This document shows, piece by piece, positions 37,709 through 46,706 of a stretch of DNA of 64,000 nucleotides. Made by a program: the position numbers and the translations under genes. The notes under the pieces are model-generated. The model had not been told where the DNA came from, made no database searches, and saw nothing but the letters and a program-made list of their open reading frames with translations. Source of the stretch: Dokdonella sp. (GTDB lineage Bacteria; Pseudomonadota; Gammaproteobacteria; Xanthomonadales; Rhodanobacteraceae); assembly GCF_019634815.1 (NCBI RefSeq), contig NZ_JAHCAP010000014.1, forward strand, positions 1 to 64,000, in the 5' to 3' direction. Positions within the stretch are counted from its first letter, which is position 1. Every line of letters begins with the position of its first letter.

Positions 37709-38260
37709 CTACTGTTCGGCCTCGGGCGAGCGGAAGCTCTTGCTGTAGTAGCCGGATGGATCGAAGCAACACACGCGCTGCTTGCCGCTGGCAAGCATCT
37801 TGCGGGCAGTGTCCACGCGTGACTTTCGTGTCGCCGCCTGCTTCGCGGATTCGACCCAGTGAACCCAGTCGATGCGCGCAATGGTTGTCGTGGACTCCCA
37901 CGCGCGCGTGGCTTGGGGGCACGCCGCAATCGCATTGCGCAGATCAACCGGAACGCTTGGTTCGAACTCGGATTTCGCGCGAGACACTTGCAGCTTGACC
38001 ACGTCCCCGAACTCGATGCCCGCAGCCTTCCGCAACGGCTCGTCCACGCGGAGCCAGTGGCTCAGCTGGCCATCCGGCTCAAGCGTGGCCTGGAACGGAT
38101 GGCCATTGATGGTGCCGACCACCGAGGTTCTGCCACGCCTGGGCAAGAGCGCGCTTGCTTGCCTTGGCAAGACGAGGAACGCCCACGAGTCGTCCATGCC
38201 TGGCTGCGCCGGACGCAAGACCTTTGCTTCGAAGCTGATCGAGTCCGACTTTGCCACCAT
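37709..38260 (-). CDS. DUF1905/YdeI-OmdA family protein
   Basis: 183 residues: an N-terminal DUF1905 beta-barrel domain (ISFEAKVLRPAQPGMDDSWAF, VVGTINGHPFQATLEPDG) and a C-terminal OmdA/YdeI-like helical domain (ARIDWVHWVESAKQAATRKSR, MLASGKQRVCCFDPSG). These proteins are common and uncharacterised. ATG 38260 (MVAKSDSIS) fits the domain start; the frame is open to 38362. Convergent with gcvH across the shared terminator. Confidence 0.83.
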   Translation of the reverse strand: MVAKSDSISFEAKVLRPAQPGMDDSWAFLVLPRQASALLPRRGRTSVVGTINGHPFQATLEPDGQLSHWLRVDEPLRKAAGIEFGDVVKLQVSRAKSEFEPSVPVDLRNAIAACPQATRAWESTTTIARIDWVHWVESAKQAATRKSRVDTARKMLASGKQRVCCFDPSGYYSKSFRSPEAEQ

Positions 38261-38325
38261 GAGCCTCCCGAGACAGTGTGCGCACGAGCTGCGGTGAGCC
38301 GTCAGGTCGAACGGCTTGTGCCGCA

Positions 38326-38520
38326 TCAATCTCGATCCGGCGCGCCAAGCGGAAACAGGCAACGGCCGGGCTGCGCTTCGTCAACGACGCGCGCAAGCGA
38401 AGGATGCCGGAGCACCTGCGCACGATAGACCTTGAGCGCGCCGGAAGGAATCGGCTGCGCCCAATCGGAATGGAACGGTGTCGGCGCCGCGGCGCAGTCG
38501 GTGATGCTGAAGCGGTCGCG
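38326..38520 (-). pseudogene. Glutathione S-transferase C-terminal fragment
   Basis: Between prfC and the DUF1905 gene the minus strand encodes about 64 residues without a start codon. They read RDRFSITDCAAAPTPFHSDW, then ALKVYRAQVLRHPSLARVVDEAQPG, then LFPLGAPDRD and a stop at 38326. This matches the end of the GST C-terminal helical domain (the RFSxADCAAAP and YRxRLxxRPSxARxxDEA segments). The N-terminal thioredoxin fold is absent and readable similarity begins shortly after the prfC stop, so this is a deletion remnant. Confidence 0.75.
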
Positions 38521-38565
38521 GTGGGCGCGAAGGAGTCTGCGCCCGCCACTGCGAAACAGGACGGA

Positions 38566-40173
38566 TTACTCGGCGCCGAGCGTGGCGCTGGCATGCTCGC
38601 GCGTGGCCGAGAATCCCACGCCGGGCGAGCGCTCCTGGGTGAGTTGCAGGTTGACGCGGGTCGGCGCGAGATAGACCAGTTCGCCTGCGGCATCGATCGC
38701 GAGGTGGCTGGCGTTCTTCTCGCGGAATTCCTCGAGCTTTTTCGCATCCTCGCAATGCACCCAGCGCGCGGTCGTGACGGCGACGTTCTCGAACACCGCT
38801 TCCACGCCGTATTCGTCCTTGAGTCGGTAGGCAACCACGTCGAACTGCAGCACGCCGACCGCGCCGAGGATGAGATCGTTGGACATCAGCGGGCGGAAGA
38901 ACTGCGTCGCACCTTCTTCCGACAACTGCGCCAGCCCCTTCTGCAGCGCCTTCATCTTGAGCGGATCCTTGAGGCGCGCGCGGCGGAACAGCTCGGGCGC
39001 GAAGTTGGGAATGCCGGTGAACGACAGCGCCTCGCCGTCGGTGAAGGTGTCGCCGATCGAGATCGTGCCGTGGTTGTGCAGGCCGATCACATCGCCCGGC
39101 CAGGCGGTGTCGACGATCTCGCGATCGGAGGCCATGAAGGTGAGTGCATTGGCGATGCGCATGTCCTTGCCGCTGCGCACATGCAGCATCTTCATGCCGG
39201 CGTCGTAGCGGCCGCTGCACACGCGCAGGAAGGCGACGCGATCGCGGTGCGCTGGATCCATGTTGGCCTGGATCTTGAACACGAAACCGCTGAATCTTTC
39301 CTCGGTCGGCTCGACCTGCCGCGTGGTGGTCGCGCGACTGCGCGGCGCGGGGGCGTGTTCGACGAAGAAATCCAGCAGCAACTGCACGCCGAAATTGTTG
39401 ACTGCCGAACCGAAGAACACCGGCGTGAGCCTGCCGGCGAGGTATTCGTCGGCATCGAAGGCGTGCGAAGCGCCGCGCACGAGATCCAGTTCTTCGCGCA
39501 GTTCGACCAGCGCCTCCGCGCCGATGCGCGCAGCCAGCTGCGGATCGTCGAGCCCCTTGAAGATCGTCGAATCCTGACGGGTGAAATTGCGCCCCGGCTC
39601 GAACAGGTGCACCTCGTCGAGCAACAGGTGATATACGCCCTTGAGCCGCGAGCCCATGCCGATCGGCCAGGTGATCGGTGCACAGGGAATCTTCAGCACC
39701 GACTCGACTTCATCGAGCAGTTCGATCGGCGCGCGCCCCTCGCGGTCGAGCTTGTTGATGAAGCTCATGATCGGCGTGTCGCGCAGGCGGCACACGTCCA
39801 TCAGCTTGATCGTGCGCTCCTCCACGCCCTTGGCGCAGTCGATCACCATCAGCGCCGAGTCGACCGCGGTGAGCACGCGATAGGTGTCCTCGCCGAAATC
39901 GGCATGGCCGGGTGTGTCGAGCAGATTGACGATCTTGCCCTCGTAGGGGAACTGCATCACCGAGCTGGTGACCGAGATGCCGCGCTCCTTCTCCAGCGCC
40001 ATCCAGTCGGAGGTGGCGTGGCGTGCGGCCTTGCGGCCCTTGACGCTGCCGGCCATCTGGATCGCGCCGCCGAACAGCAACAGCTTTTCGGTCAGCGTGG
40101 TCTTGCCCGCGTCGGGATGCGAGATGATCGCGAAGGTACGGCGGCGCGCGGTCTGGCTGGCGTGTTCGGACAT
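38566..40173 (-). CDS. prfC: Peptide chain release factor 3
   Basis: Translational GTPase RF3, 535 residues, which recycles RF1/RF2 from the ribosome. The G1 loop is [15 protein letters not shown]3 is [14 protein letters not shown] and G4 is [33 protein letters not shown] is the RF3-specific switch region. ATG 40173 gives the standard length; upstream codons lack similarity. It lies 67 bp downstream of the M20 peptidase gene on the same strand. Confidence 0.97.
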   Translation of the reverse strand: MSEHASQTARRRTFAIISHPDAGKTTLTEKLLLFGGAIQMAGSVKGRKAARHATSDWMALEKERGISVTSSVMQFPYEGKIVNLLDTPGHADFGEDTYRVLTAVDSALMVIDCAKGVEERTIKLMDVCRLRDTPIMSFINKLDREGRAPIELLDEVESVLKIPCAPITWPIGMGSRLKGVYHLLLDEVHLFEPGRNFTRQDSTIFKGLDDPQLAARIGAEALVELREELDLVRGASHAFDADEYLAGRLTPVFFGSAVNNFGVQLLLDFFVEHAPAPRSRATTTRQVEPTEERFSGFVFKIQANMDPAHRDRVAFLRVCSGRYDAGMKMLHVRSGKDMRIANALTFMASDREIVDTAWPGDVIGLHNHGTISIGDTFTDGEALSFTGIPNFAPELFRRARLKDPLKMKALQKGLAQLSEEGATQFFRPLMSNDLILGAVGVLQFDVVAYRLKDEYGVEAVFENVAVTTARWVHCEDAKKLEEFREKNASHLAIDAAGELVYLAPTRVNLQLTQERSPGVGFSATREHASATLGAE

Positions 40174-40240
40174 GGGGCAGGGCAAGGGGACAAACCGTGC
40201 ATTGTAGCCTCTGCCGCGCCATGGCGACCGCGCAGTTTGA

Positions 40241-41650
40241 TCAACGCGGTGCGGAGGGGCGATCCAGCAGTTTGAGCAGTCGATACCAGTAGTCGAGCGC
40301 GGCTGGTACTTCGGCGGTGGGCAGGCGCTCGTTGAGTCCGTGCGCAAAGGTGTCGTTGGGTTTGGCGAAGTTCGGGCTCACACCGAAGCTGGGCACGCCG
40401 GCGACGCGGAAGTACATGCTGTCCGTCGCGCCCGCAGACATTCCCGGCACCACGTCCAGCCCGGGAAAGCGAGCGCGGATGGCCGTGGTGACTGCCGCGA
40501 GCACGTCGGCGCGCAAGGGCGAGCTGGGGCTTTCCACCGGCGGTGGCGGGCGCACCGTGATGGTCACGCTGGAATCGCCAATGACCTGCTCCAGCGTGTG
40601 CTTGACCGCCGCCACCCCGGTGCCGGGGAAGATGCGGCAATTGATGTTTGCCTGAGCGTGCTGCGGCAACGCGTTGAGTGCATGGCCACCCTCGAGCGTC
40701 GTCGCAATGCAAGTGGTGCGGATCTGGCCGACGTAGGCTGGATCCGCCGTGATGGTCGCGGCCGCCTGGGCGTTGTCAGGCGTGGCGGCAAAGTCGCGCA
40801 TCGCCTGCGCCAGAGGTCCTTGCCCGCGGGAGCCGAGCGCCTTGAGCGAGGCGAGTGTGATGTCGCTGTGCTGCACCGGGAACTGGTAGGCGGCAATCGC
40901 TTCGAGCGCGCGCGCTAGGTGGTAGATCGCATTACGAGCCGGGTCGGGTTCGCTGGAATGGCCGCCGGCCGAGGTCACCGTGAGCGTGAAGTCGGCGTAG
41001 CTTTTTTCGGCTGCCTGGATCTCGTAGCCGATCGGCTTGCCATCCGCATCGAGCGTGCCACCACCTGCGTCGGCATTGAGCAGGAAGCGTGCCTGATGAA
41101 AGCGGCGCGCCAGTTCGCGTGTCGAAGCCATCTGCGTTTCCTCGTCGCCGGAAAACAGCAGGATCAAGTCCTGTCGCGGAACGAAGCCTTCGCGCTTGAG
41201 TCGCATGAAGGTCGCCACCAAGGTCACCAGATTGGTTTTCATGTCGGCGACGCCGCGCCCGTAGAGGTAGCCGTCTTCCTCGATCAGGGTGAACGGATCG
41301 CGCTGCCAATCGGCTGGATTTGCAGCGACCACGTCCATGTGCCCGGATATCAGGATGGGTTCGCCTTTGCCCTTGCCGCGGTAACGCACCACCAGTGCGG
41401 CGGTTTCGCCGACCGGGATGATTTCGATGTCGGCCTTGGCGAAGCCGGCCGATTCGAGCTGGTCGGCAAGACGGCGCGCAAGCGCGGGTACCTGGCCCTT
41501 GCCTTCAACCGTTTGAGTGGAAATCGCCTCGCGCAGCAGCTGCATCGTTGCCGGCAGGGTCGGCCCGCTGGTCCGCGCATGCAGCGGAGTAAGGCCGGCC
41601 AAGGTACAGGACATCAAGGCGACGAGCGCGGCGCATGAACGTGGTGACAT
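40241..41650 (-). CDS. Secreted M20-family zinc metallopeptidase
   Basis: 469 residues with an N-terminal signal peptide ([20 protein letters not shown], probable cleavage near LHA-RT). Di-zinc M20 motifs: [23 protein letters not shown] (bridging Asp), SGDEETQ (catalytic Glu) and LLNADAGGG, with a dimerisation domain containing [11 protein letters not shown]. Related to carboxypeptidase-like M20 enzymes acting on peptides or N-acyl amino acids in the periplasm. ATG 41650 is chosen to place the signal peptide first. Confidence 0.92.
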   Translation of the reverse strand: MSPRSCAALVALMSCTLAGLTPLHARTSGPTLPATMQLLREAISTQTVEGKGQVPALARRLADQLESAGFAKADIEIIPVGETAALVVRYRGKGKGEPILISGHMDVVAANPADWQRDPFTLIEEDGYLYGRGVADMKTNLVTLVATFMRLKREGFVPRQDLILLFSGDEETQMASTRELARRFHQARFLLNADAGGGTLDADGKPIGYEIQAAEKSYADFTLTVTSAGGHSSEPDPARNAIYHLARALEAIAAYQFPVQHSDITLASLKALGSRGQGPLAQAMRDFAATPDNAQAAATITADPAYVGQIRTTCIATTLEGGHALNALPQHAQANINCRIFPGTGVAAVKHTLEQVIGDSSVTITVRPPPPVESPSSPLRADVLAAVTTAIRARFPGLDVVPGMSAGATDSMYFRVAGVPSFGVSPNFAKPNDTFAHGLNERLPTAEVPAALDYWYRLLKLLDRPSAPR

Positions 41651-41790
41651 GGCAGACCTTCGCAGGCAATGGCGGCGCGACAGTATACGCGCCGTGCCGG
41701 CGCGCCGGCGGCGACGGGGCGTTTCCATGGGTTTGCTGCCGAAGGTGGCGCAAATCACCACTCGACATATGGGTGGATGGACGGCTATAT

Positions 41791-41824
41791 GGCCGTTGAC
41801 AGGAACGGCCGGGATCACTACAGT
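41791..41824 (+). promoter_or_regulatory. Sigma-70 promoter of the metX operon with an overlapping dyad
   Basis: TTGACA at 41796-41801, 17-bp spacer, TACAGT at 41819-41824; the predicted start near 41831 leads straight into the riboswitch P1 stem at 41835. A perfect 7-bp inverted repeat (GGCCGTT 41791-41797, AACGGCC 41804-41810) overlaps the -35 element and could be an operator. Confidence 0.8.
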
Positions 41825-41834
41825 GCGCGCACTG

Positions 41835-41950
41835 CTCATCAAGACCGGCTGAGGGACAGGCCCTTTGACGCCGGGGCAACCAGCGCAACGCATTCGCGCC
41901 ACGGTGCCAACTCCCGCGGGGACGTGACCAGCGTCCAGCCGAGAGATGAG
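41835..41950 (+). promoter_or_regulatory. SAM-I (S-box) riboswitch
   Basis: Leader RNA with S-box landmarks: P1 arms CTCATC (41835-41840) and GATGAG (41945-41950), GAGGGACAGGCCC, the CCGGGGCAACC core, the CACGGTGCCAACTCC segment and the final GAGAGATGAG. SAM binding should lower expression of the downstream methionine genes. No U-rich terminator follows. GGCTTCC (41994-42000) can pair with the metX ribosome site GGAGCC (42021-42026), suggesting translational control. Confidence 0.93.
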
Positions 41951-42031
41951 TCGCAAGACGCGCCGTGCCGGCGCGCGCTGCGATGCACTCGAAGGCTTCC
42001 TCGGGGCGATGGGCCCAACCGGAGCCTAGCG

Positions 42032-43075
42032 ATGTCACTGCACGCCAGCCAGATCGACCAAGCCGCCGCACCCGCCGACAGCGCGCGCTTCGAGGCCTTC
42101 TCTGCGCCTGCCGCGCAGGAACGCCGGCAGGGCGAGGCGCGCGTGTGCATGACGCCGCGATACGGCGAGGGCGAGCGTGAAGTGCGCGTGCACTGGCGCC
42201 TCGAAGGCGCCGCGGGTGCTCCGGTCATCATCGTTCAGGGCGGCATTTCGGCCGATCGCAATGCCTTGCCCAGCGCAACCCATCAAGGCTGGTGGCGCGG
42301 CTTCGCCGGTGCCGGTTGTGCAATCGACACCGCGCGTTGGCGCGTGCTCGGCATCGACTGGCTCAGTCGGCGTGATCTCGGAGCTGCACGTGCGATCGAC
42401 ACCGCCGATCAGGCCAGCGCGATCGCGGGTGTGCTCGGTGCCCTCGGTATTGCGCAGGTGCATGCCTTCATCGGGGCTTCCTATGGCGCGATGGTCGGGC
42501 TGGCCTTTGCGGCCCGGTTCCCGGCGCGGCTGGCGCGCCTGTGCGCGATTGCTGGTGCGCACCGTGCACATCCGCTGAGCGTTGCCCTGCGCAACATCCA
42601 GCGCGACATCGTGCGTCTGGGCGCACGCAGCGGCGATGGGCTGGGCGGCCTTGCCCTGGCAAGGCGCCTGGCCATGACGACCTACCGCAGCGATCGCGAG
42701 TTCGCCGAGCGCTGCAGTGATGCGCCGGTATATGCCGATGGCCGCTTCCAGTTTGCCGAGGAGCCGTGGTTGCGTGCGGCGGGCGAGCGCTTTGCGGCAC
42801 GCTTCGACGCCCAGCGTTACCTTGCCCTGTCCGAATCGATCGATCTGCATGCGGTCGAGCCCGAACGCATCGGCGTGCCGGTGACCCTGGTAGGCATATC
42901 GTCCGACCGCGTGGTGCCACTGGCCGATGTCTGCGAATTGCAGCGCCGCTGTGGCAGCAGCGCGACCCTGCATGTGATCGATTCGCTGTACGGACACGAT
43001 GGCTTCCTCAAGGAAGACGCGCAGATCGGCGCGATCGTCAGCGAAATTCTTGAATCCCGTGGAGGTGTGCAGTGA
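42032..43075 (+). CDS. metX: MetX-family homoserine O-acyltransferase
   Basis: Alpha/beta-hydrolase acyltransferase, 347 residues, first committed step of methionine synthesis. The nucleophile is Ser150 in FIGASYGAMVGLA, the Asp lies in GISSDRVVPL (about 289) and the His in LYGHDGFL (about 321). Classic acetyl-transferring MetX has GGSLGGMQ at the elbow; the divergent GASYG elbow is like the Xanthomonadales MetX group reported to use succinyl-CoA. The donor here is inferred. ATG 42032 follows GGAG by 7 nt. Confidence 0.9.
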   Translation: MSLHASQIDQAAAPADSARFEAFSAPAAQERRQGEARVCMTPRYGEGEREVRVHWRLEGAAGAPVIIVQGGISADRNALPSATHQGWWRGFAGAGCAIDTARWRVLGIDWLSRRDLGAARAIDTADQASAIAGVLGALGIAQVHAFIGASYGAMVGLAFAARFPARLARLCAIAGAHRAHPLSVALRNIQRDIVRLGARSGDGLGGLALARRLAMTTYRSDREFAERCSDAPVYADGRFQFAEEPWLRAAGERFAARFDAQRYLALSESIDLHAVEPERIGVPVTLVGISSDRVVPLADVCELQRRCGSSATLHVIDSLYGHDGFLKEDAQIGAIVSEILESRGGVQ

Positions 43076-44253
43076 GCCCTGGTGCCCAGACCCGTGCCGT
43101 GCGTGCCGGCATTGAGAGCGACACGCAACATGGCGCGGTGGTGCCGCCGCTGCACTTGAGCACGAACTACACGTTCGATGGCTTTGGCCGCAAGCGCACC
43201 TACGACTACTCGCGCAGCGGCAATCCCACGCGCGACCAGCTCGCCGGCGCACTCGCCGATCTCGAAGGCGGCGCCGGCGCGGTGGTGACCGCGAGCGGCA
43301 TGGCTGCGGTGGCGCTGGCACTCGAACTGGTGCCGTCAGGTGGCCGCGTGGTCGCCGCGCACGATTGCTACGGCGGCACCTGGCGTTTGCTTGATGCATG
43401 GGCGAAGAAGGGACGCTTCCAGGTCGAGTTCGTCGACCTCACCGATCCGGTGAAGCTCGCCGCGGCACTGGCGCAAAAGCCCGCGCTGGTATGGGTGGAA
43501 ACACCGTCCAATCCACTGCTGCGCATCACCGACATTCGCCATGTCGCCCAGGCCGCGCATGCGGCGGGCGCGTTGTGCGTGGTCGACAACACCTTCCTCT
43601 CGCCAGCCTTGCAGCAGCCGATCGCGCTCGGCGCCGACGTGGTCGTGCATTCGACCACCAAGTACATCAATGGCCACAGCGATGTCGTCGGCGGCGCCGT
43701 GATCGCGCGCGACGCCGCGCTCGCCGAGCAGCTCAAGTGGTGGGGCAATTGCCTGGGTTTGACCGGCGCGCCGTTCGACAGCTTTCTCACCCTGCGCGGC
43801 TTGCGCACGCTTGGCCCGCGCCTGCGCGCGCATTGCGAAAACGCCGCACGCATCGCCGCGCTGCTCGATGCGCATACTGCCGTGACGCGCGTGTATTGGC
43901 CGGGGCTCGCCGATCATCCGGGGCATCTACTCGCCGCGCGCCAGCAGACAGGCTTCGGTGCCATGCTCAGTTTCGAGCTGGCCGGCGGCGTGGAAGCGAT
44001 CGCCGCCTTCGTCGATGGCCTGCAGTTCTTCTCGCTGGCCGAGTCGCTGGGCGGCGTGGAAAGCCTGATCGCGCATCCGGCGAGCATGACCCATGCCTCG
44101 ATGGCGCCCGAAGCGCGGCGCAATGCGGGCATCAGCGACGACCTGCTGCGCCTGTCGGTGGGCATCGAGGACGGCGAGGACCTGTGCCACGACCTGACCG
44201 CAGCCCTGCAGCGCGCGCAGCGCGCCGACAAGCTCAAACCGGTGTGTGCATGA
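43072..44253 (+). CDS. metB: Trans-sulfuration family PLP enzyme (MetB/MetZ-like)
   Basis: 393-residue Cys/Met metabolism PLP-dependent enzyme. The PLP lysine is Lys197 in HSTTKYINGHSD. YDYSRSGNPTRDQL, ETPSNPLL and the C-terminal SLGGVESLIAHPASMTHASM are typical of cystathionine gamma-synthase and O-succinylhomoserine sulfhydrylase. It acts on the MetX product; which sulfur donor is used (cysteine or sulfide) cannot be settled from sequence. It starts with GTG 43072, overlapping the metX stop by 4 nt. Confidence 0.92.
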   Translation: MSPGAQTRAVRAGIESDTQHGAVVPPLHLSTNYTFDGFGRKRTYDYSRSGNPTRDQLAGALADLEGGAGAVVTASGMAAVALALELVPSGGRVVAAHDCYGGTWRLLDAWAKKGRFQVEFVDLTDPVKLAAALAQKPALVWVETPSNPLLRITDIRHVAQAAHAAGALCVVDNTFLSPALQQPIALGADVVVHSTTKYINGHSDVVGGAVIARDAALAEQLKWWGNCLGLTGAPFDSFLTLRGLRTLGPRLRAHCENAARIAALLDAHTAVTRVYWPGLADHPGHLLAARQQTGFGAMLSFELAGGVEAIAAFVDGLQFFSLAESLGGVESLIAHPASMTHASMAPEARRNAGISDDLLRLSVGIEDGEDLCHDLTAALQRAQRADKLKPVCA

Positions 44254-45329
44254 GCGCCGTTCCACGTTCGCTTGCGCCGGCGGTGGCAGACACCGCACTG
44301 GTCCTGCTCGGCACGGGTGTCGTTGGCGGCGCCTTGCTCAAGCTGCTTGCCACGCCGTCCGCGGAGCGGCTGTATTTGGTCGGCGCCGCCAATTCAACAC
44401 GGCAGATCGCCAATCCGCGCGGCATCGTGCCGGCCCAGGTGGTGGCGCAGCTTGGTCAGGCCGAAACCGGTCGCGACGACGCCAGCCTGCTCGCTGCGCT
44501 CAACGCCAGCGGCGCGCCGCGCCGCGTGATCATCGATGCCACCGCCTCGTCCGACGAGGCTGCGCGTCACGCGACCTGGCTTGCCGCGGGCTATCACGTC
44601 GTCAGCGCGAACAAGGCCGCCACGGGCGAGGCGCTGGCCGGCTGGACTGCGCTCAGGCGCGCCAGCGAACGCGGCGGTGTCGCCTATGGCGATGCAGCGA
44701 CGGTTGGCGCGGGTCTGCCGGTGCTCTCCACGTTGCGCCGCCTGCGCGATTGTGGCGATCGCCTGCTCGCGCTCGATGGCGTGTTCTCGGGGTCGCTGTC
44801 GTGGCTGTTCAACCAGTTCGATGGCAGTCGGCCGTTCTCCGACCTGCTGCGCGAGGCGCGCGCGTTCGGCTACACCGAGCCCGATCCGCGCATCGACCTC
44901 GGCGGCGCCGATGTCGCGCGCAAGTTGCTCATCCTTGCGCGCACCGCCGGCCATGCGCTGGATGTGCGCGATGTCGATGTGGAAAGCCTGGTGCCGAAGC
45001 AGCTGCGCACGCTGCCGCTGGATGAATTCCTGTCGCGCCTGGACGAGTTCGACGGTGTGCTGGCCCGGCGCCAGCACGAAGCTGCGGCGCAGGGCAAAGT
45101 GCTGCGCTTCCTCGCGCGGCTCGACGAGCATGGCCATGCCCGCGTCGGCCTCACCGAAGTCGCCACGACGCATCCGGCCGCGCGTCTGGCGGGTGCCGAC
45201 AATCTCTTTGCGCTCACCACCCAGCGTTATCGGGCGCAGCCCTTGGTGATCCAGGGCGCGGGCGCCGGCCCCGAGGTCACCGCGCAGGCCCTGCTGGGCG
45301 ATGTGCTCGCGCTGCGCGTGGCGCCGTGA
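44250..45329 (+). CDS. hom: Homoserine dehydrogenase, single-domain type
   Basis: 359 residues. NAD(P)-binding start ALVLLGTGVVGGALL; catalytic region VSANKAATGEALAGW, DAATVGAGLPVLSTL and GVFSGSLSWLFNQFDG. The closing AGPEVTAQALLGDVL is the usual HSD end. It resembles the dehydrogenase half of ThrA without aspartokinase or ACT domains, so it is probably not feedback-inhibited through ACT. It supplies homoserine to MetX. ATG 44250 overlaps the metB stop as ATGA, completing the SAM-controlled operon. Confidence 0.95.
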   Translation: MSAVPRSLAPAVADTALVLLGTGVVGGALLKLLATPSAERLYLVGAANSTRQIANPRGIVPAQVVAQLGQAETGRDDASLLAALNASGAPRRVIIDATASSDEAARHATWLAAGYHVVSANKAATGEALAGWTALRRASERGGVAYGDAATVGAGLPVLSTLRRLRDCGDRLLALDGVFSGSLSWLFNQFDGSRPFSDLLREARAFGYTEPDPRIDLGGADVARKLLILARTAGHALDVRDVDVESLVPKQLRTLPLDEFLSRLDEFDGVLARRQHEAAAQGKVLRFLARLDEHGHARVGLTEVATTHPAARLAGADNLFALTTQRYRAQPLVIQGAGAGPEVTAQALLGDVLALRVAP

Positions 45330-45335
45330 GTGCGC

Positions 45336-46244
45336 TCAGCGTTCGGCCTTGCGGATCTCGATGTCGCCACTGAAGGTCTCGATCTTGATCTCGCCGCCGG
45401 CACTTCCCAGTTGCAGCTCGAGATGGCTGCCGGGACCGTGATCGGGCTTGCTGGCGGCACCAAAATCGCTGCGGATGTCGCCACTGAAGGTTGATGCGTC
45501 CAGCTTTGCCGAGACACCTTCGGGCAAACGCAGATTGATATCCCCGCTCATCGATTCAACATCGATCTCGGCATTGCTGGCGGGCACGCCGCGAAGCTTG
45601 ATGTCGCCCGAGACACTGTCAGCCGACAGCCGCTGATAGCCGCCATTGTCAGCGTCGATGTCGCCAGACACTGTTTCGAAGTGGATCTCGCCGCCGAGAC
45701 CGCGGCTGAGGATGCTGCCCGAAACGGTCTCCACGTGCGTCTTGCTGGCCTTGCCGTTGATTTCGACGCTGCCGCTGATGCTGTCGACTTCTAGTTCGCC
45801 GGCACCACTGTCCAGCCGCAGCTTGCCGCTTACCGAATTCACCGAGAGGCTACGGCCATTGACCTCGCTCAGATCGACATTGGCGCTCACCGTTTCGAGT
45901 TTGAGTTGAGCGTTGCGCGGCACCTTGAGTTCGAGGGTGGTGTCGCCCATCGCGGTGTCGGCGCCCCAGCTGAACCAGCTTGTGCTGCCGGGGGCTTCGA
46001 CCTTGATCTGCAGATGCGCGGCGTCGCCTTCGATGCTCAGGCCCTTGGCGCGTGCGCCGAGCGTGCCGCTGATCGCGACTTCGTCCTTGTCCCAGCCGTG
46101 GACGCTGATCGAGCCCTTGATGTTGGAGACATCGATGCGTGCATCGGAATTGACCGGGCGCGTCTGATTGATCTGGGTCTGCGCGCTGGCAAGTCCGGCC
46201 ACGAAAAGAAACGGCAGGATGAGCGGGAATGCGATGGCTTTCAT
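45336..46244 (-). CDS. DUF4097 beta-helix protein, exported
   Basis: 302 residues with signal peptide 1-21 (ending ASA). The body is a repetitive right-handed beta-structure with many copies of a VSG[DS]I-like turn, such as ETVSGDIDADNG, DSVSGDIKLRG and ESMSGDINLRLP, each about 20-22 residues. DUF4097/LiaG-like proteins are linked to envelope stress loci. Third gene of the sigma-factor operon, 21 bp after the membrane protein gene. Convergent with hom, 6 bp apart. Confidence 0.86.
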   Translation of the reverse strand: MKAIAFPLILPFLFVAGLASAQTQINQTRPVNSDARIDVSNIKGSISVHGWDKDEVAISGTLGARAKGLSIEGDAAHLQIKVEAPGSTSWFSWGADTAMGDTTLELKVPRNAQLKLETVSANVDLSEVNGRSLSVNSVSGKLRLDSGAGELEVDSISGSVEINGKASKTHVETVSGSILSRGLGGEIHFETVSGDIDADNGGYQRLSADSVSGDIKLRGVPASNAEIDVESMSGDINLRLPEGVSAKLDASTFSGDIRSDFGAASKPDHGPGSHLELQLGSAGGEIKIETFSGDIEIRKAER

Positions 46245-46265
46245 GGGCTTGGGCTCCGTGGTGGG

Positions 46266-46706
46266 TCAGCCGGTCTGGTGGCCGAATTGTTCGAGTCGAT
46301 CACGTCGCGTCTGCGTGCGCTTGAGCAGATCGCGCAACAATGGATGATCCGGATCGATGCGCAGTGCCTGCTCGATCTGTGCCTGTGCGGCGTCGAGCAC
46401 GATCGCGCCGGCGAGCAGGCGCGGATCCTGATTCGGCGCCTGACTGCGGGCAAGCGGGAAGGTGCTTGGCAGGTCGACCGACGGCGTCACGTCCGCCGCC
46501 AGCCAGCGATGCGCAAGGGCAGCGGCGGCCAGTGCCAGCGGCAGGCAGGCAGCCAGCGCCAGCGCGGGTCTGTGCCAGGCACGTCGGCGTGGCCGCTTGC
46601 TGTCCGGAGCGCTGATGCGCTGGGCGATCGCCGGCCACGGATCGTGTTGCGGCTGGCGTTCGATGCGCATTGCTTGCAGCTGCCGTTGAAGCTCGAGCTC
46701 GTTCAT
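46266..46706 (-). CDS. Single-pass membrane protein, putative anti-sigma factor
   Basis: 146 residues: a cytoplasmic part of about 45 residues (ELELQRQLQAMRIERQ), one membrane helix at about 47-67 and a periplasmic tail predicted helical (LDAAQAQIEQALRIDPDHPLL). There is no zinc anti-sigma HxxxCxxC motif and no strong family match. Its ATG overlaps the sigma factor stop by 4 nt. Position and topology suggest it holds the sigma factor; this is inference. Confidence 0.68.
   Translation of the reverse strand: MNELELQRQLQAMRIERQPQHDPWPAIAQRISAPDSKRPRRRAWHRPALALAACLPLALAAAALAHRWLAADVTPSVDLPSTFPLARSQAPNQDPRLLAGAIVLDAAQAQIEQALRIDPDHPLLRDLLKRTQTRRDRLEQFGHQTG

Noticed and set aside
38278-40275. Plus-strand open frame of about 665 codons antisense to prfC
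   Set aside because: Shadow of prfC; prfC has all RF3 motifs. The only additional real signal in this stretch is the minus-strand GST fossil.
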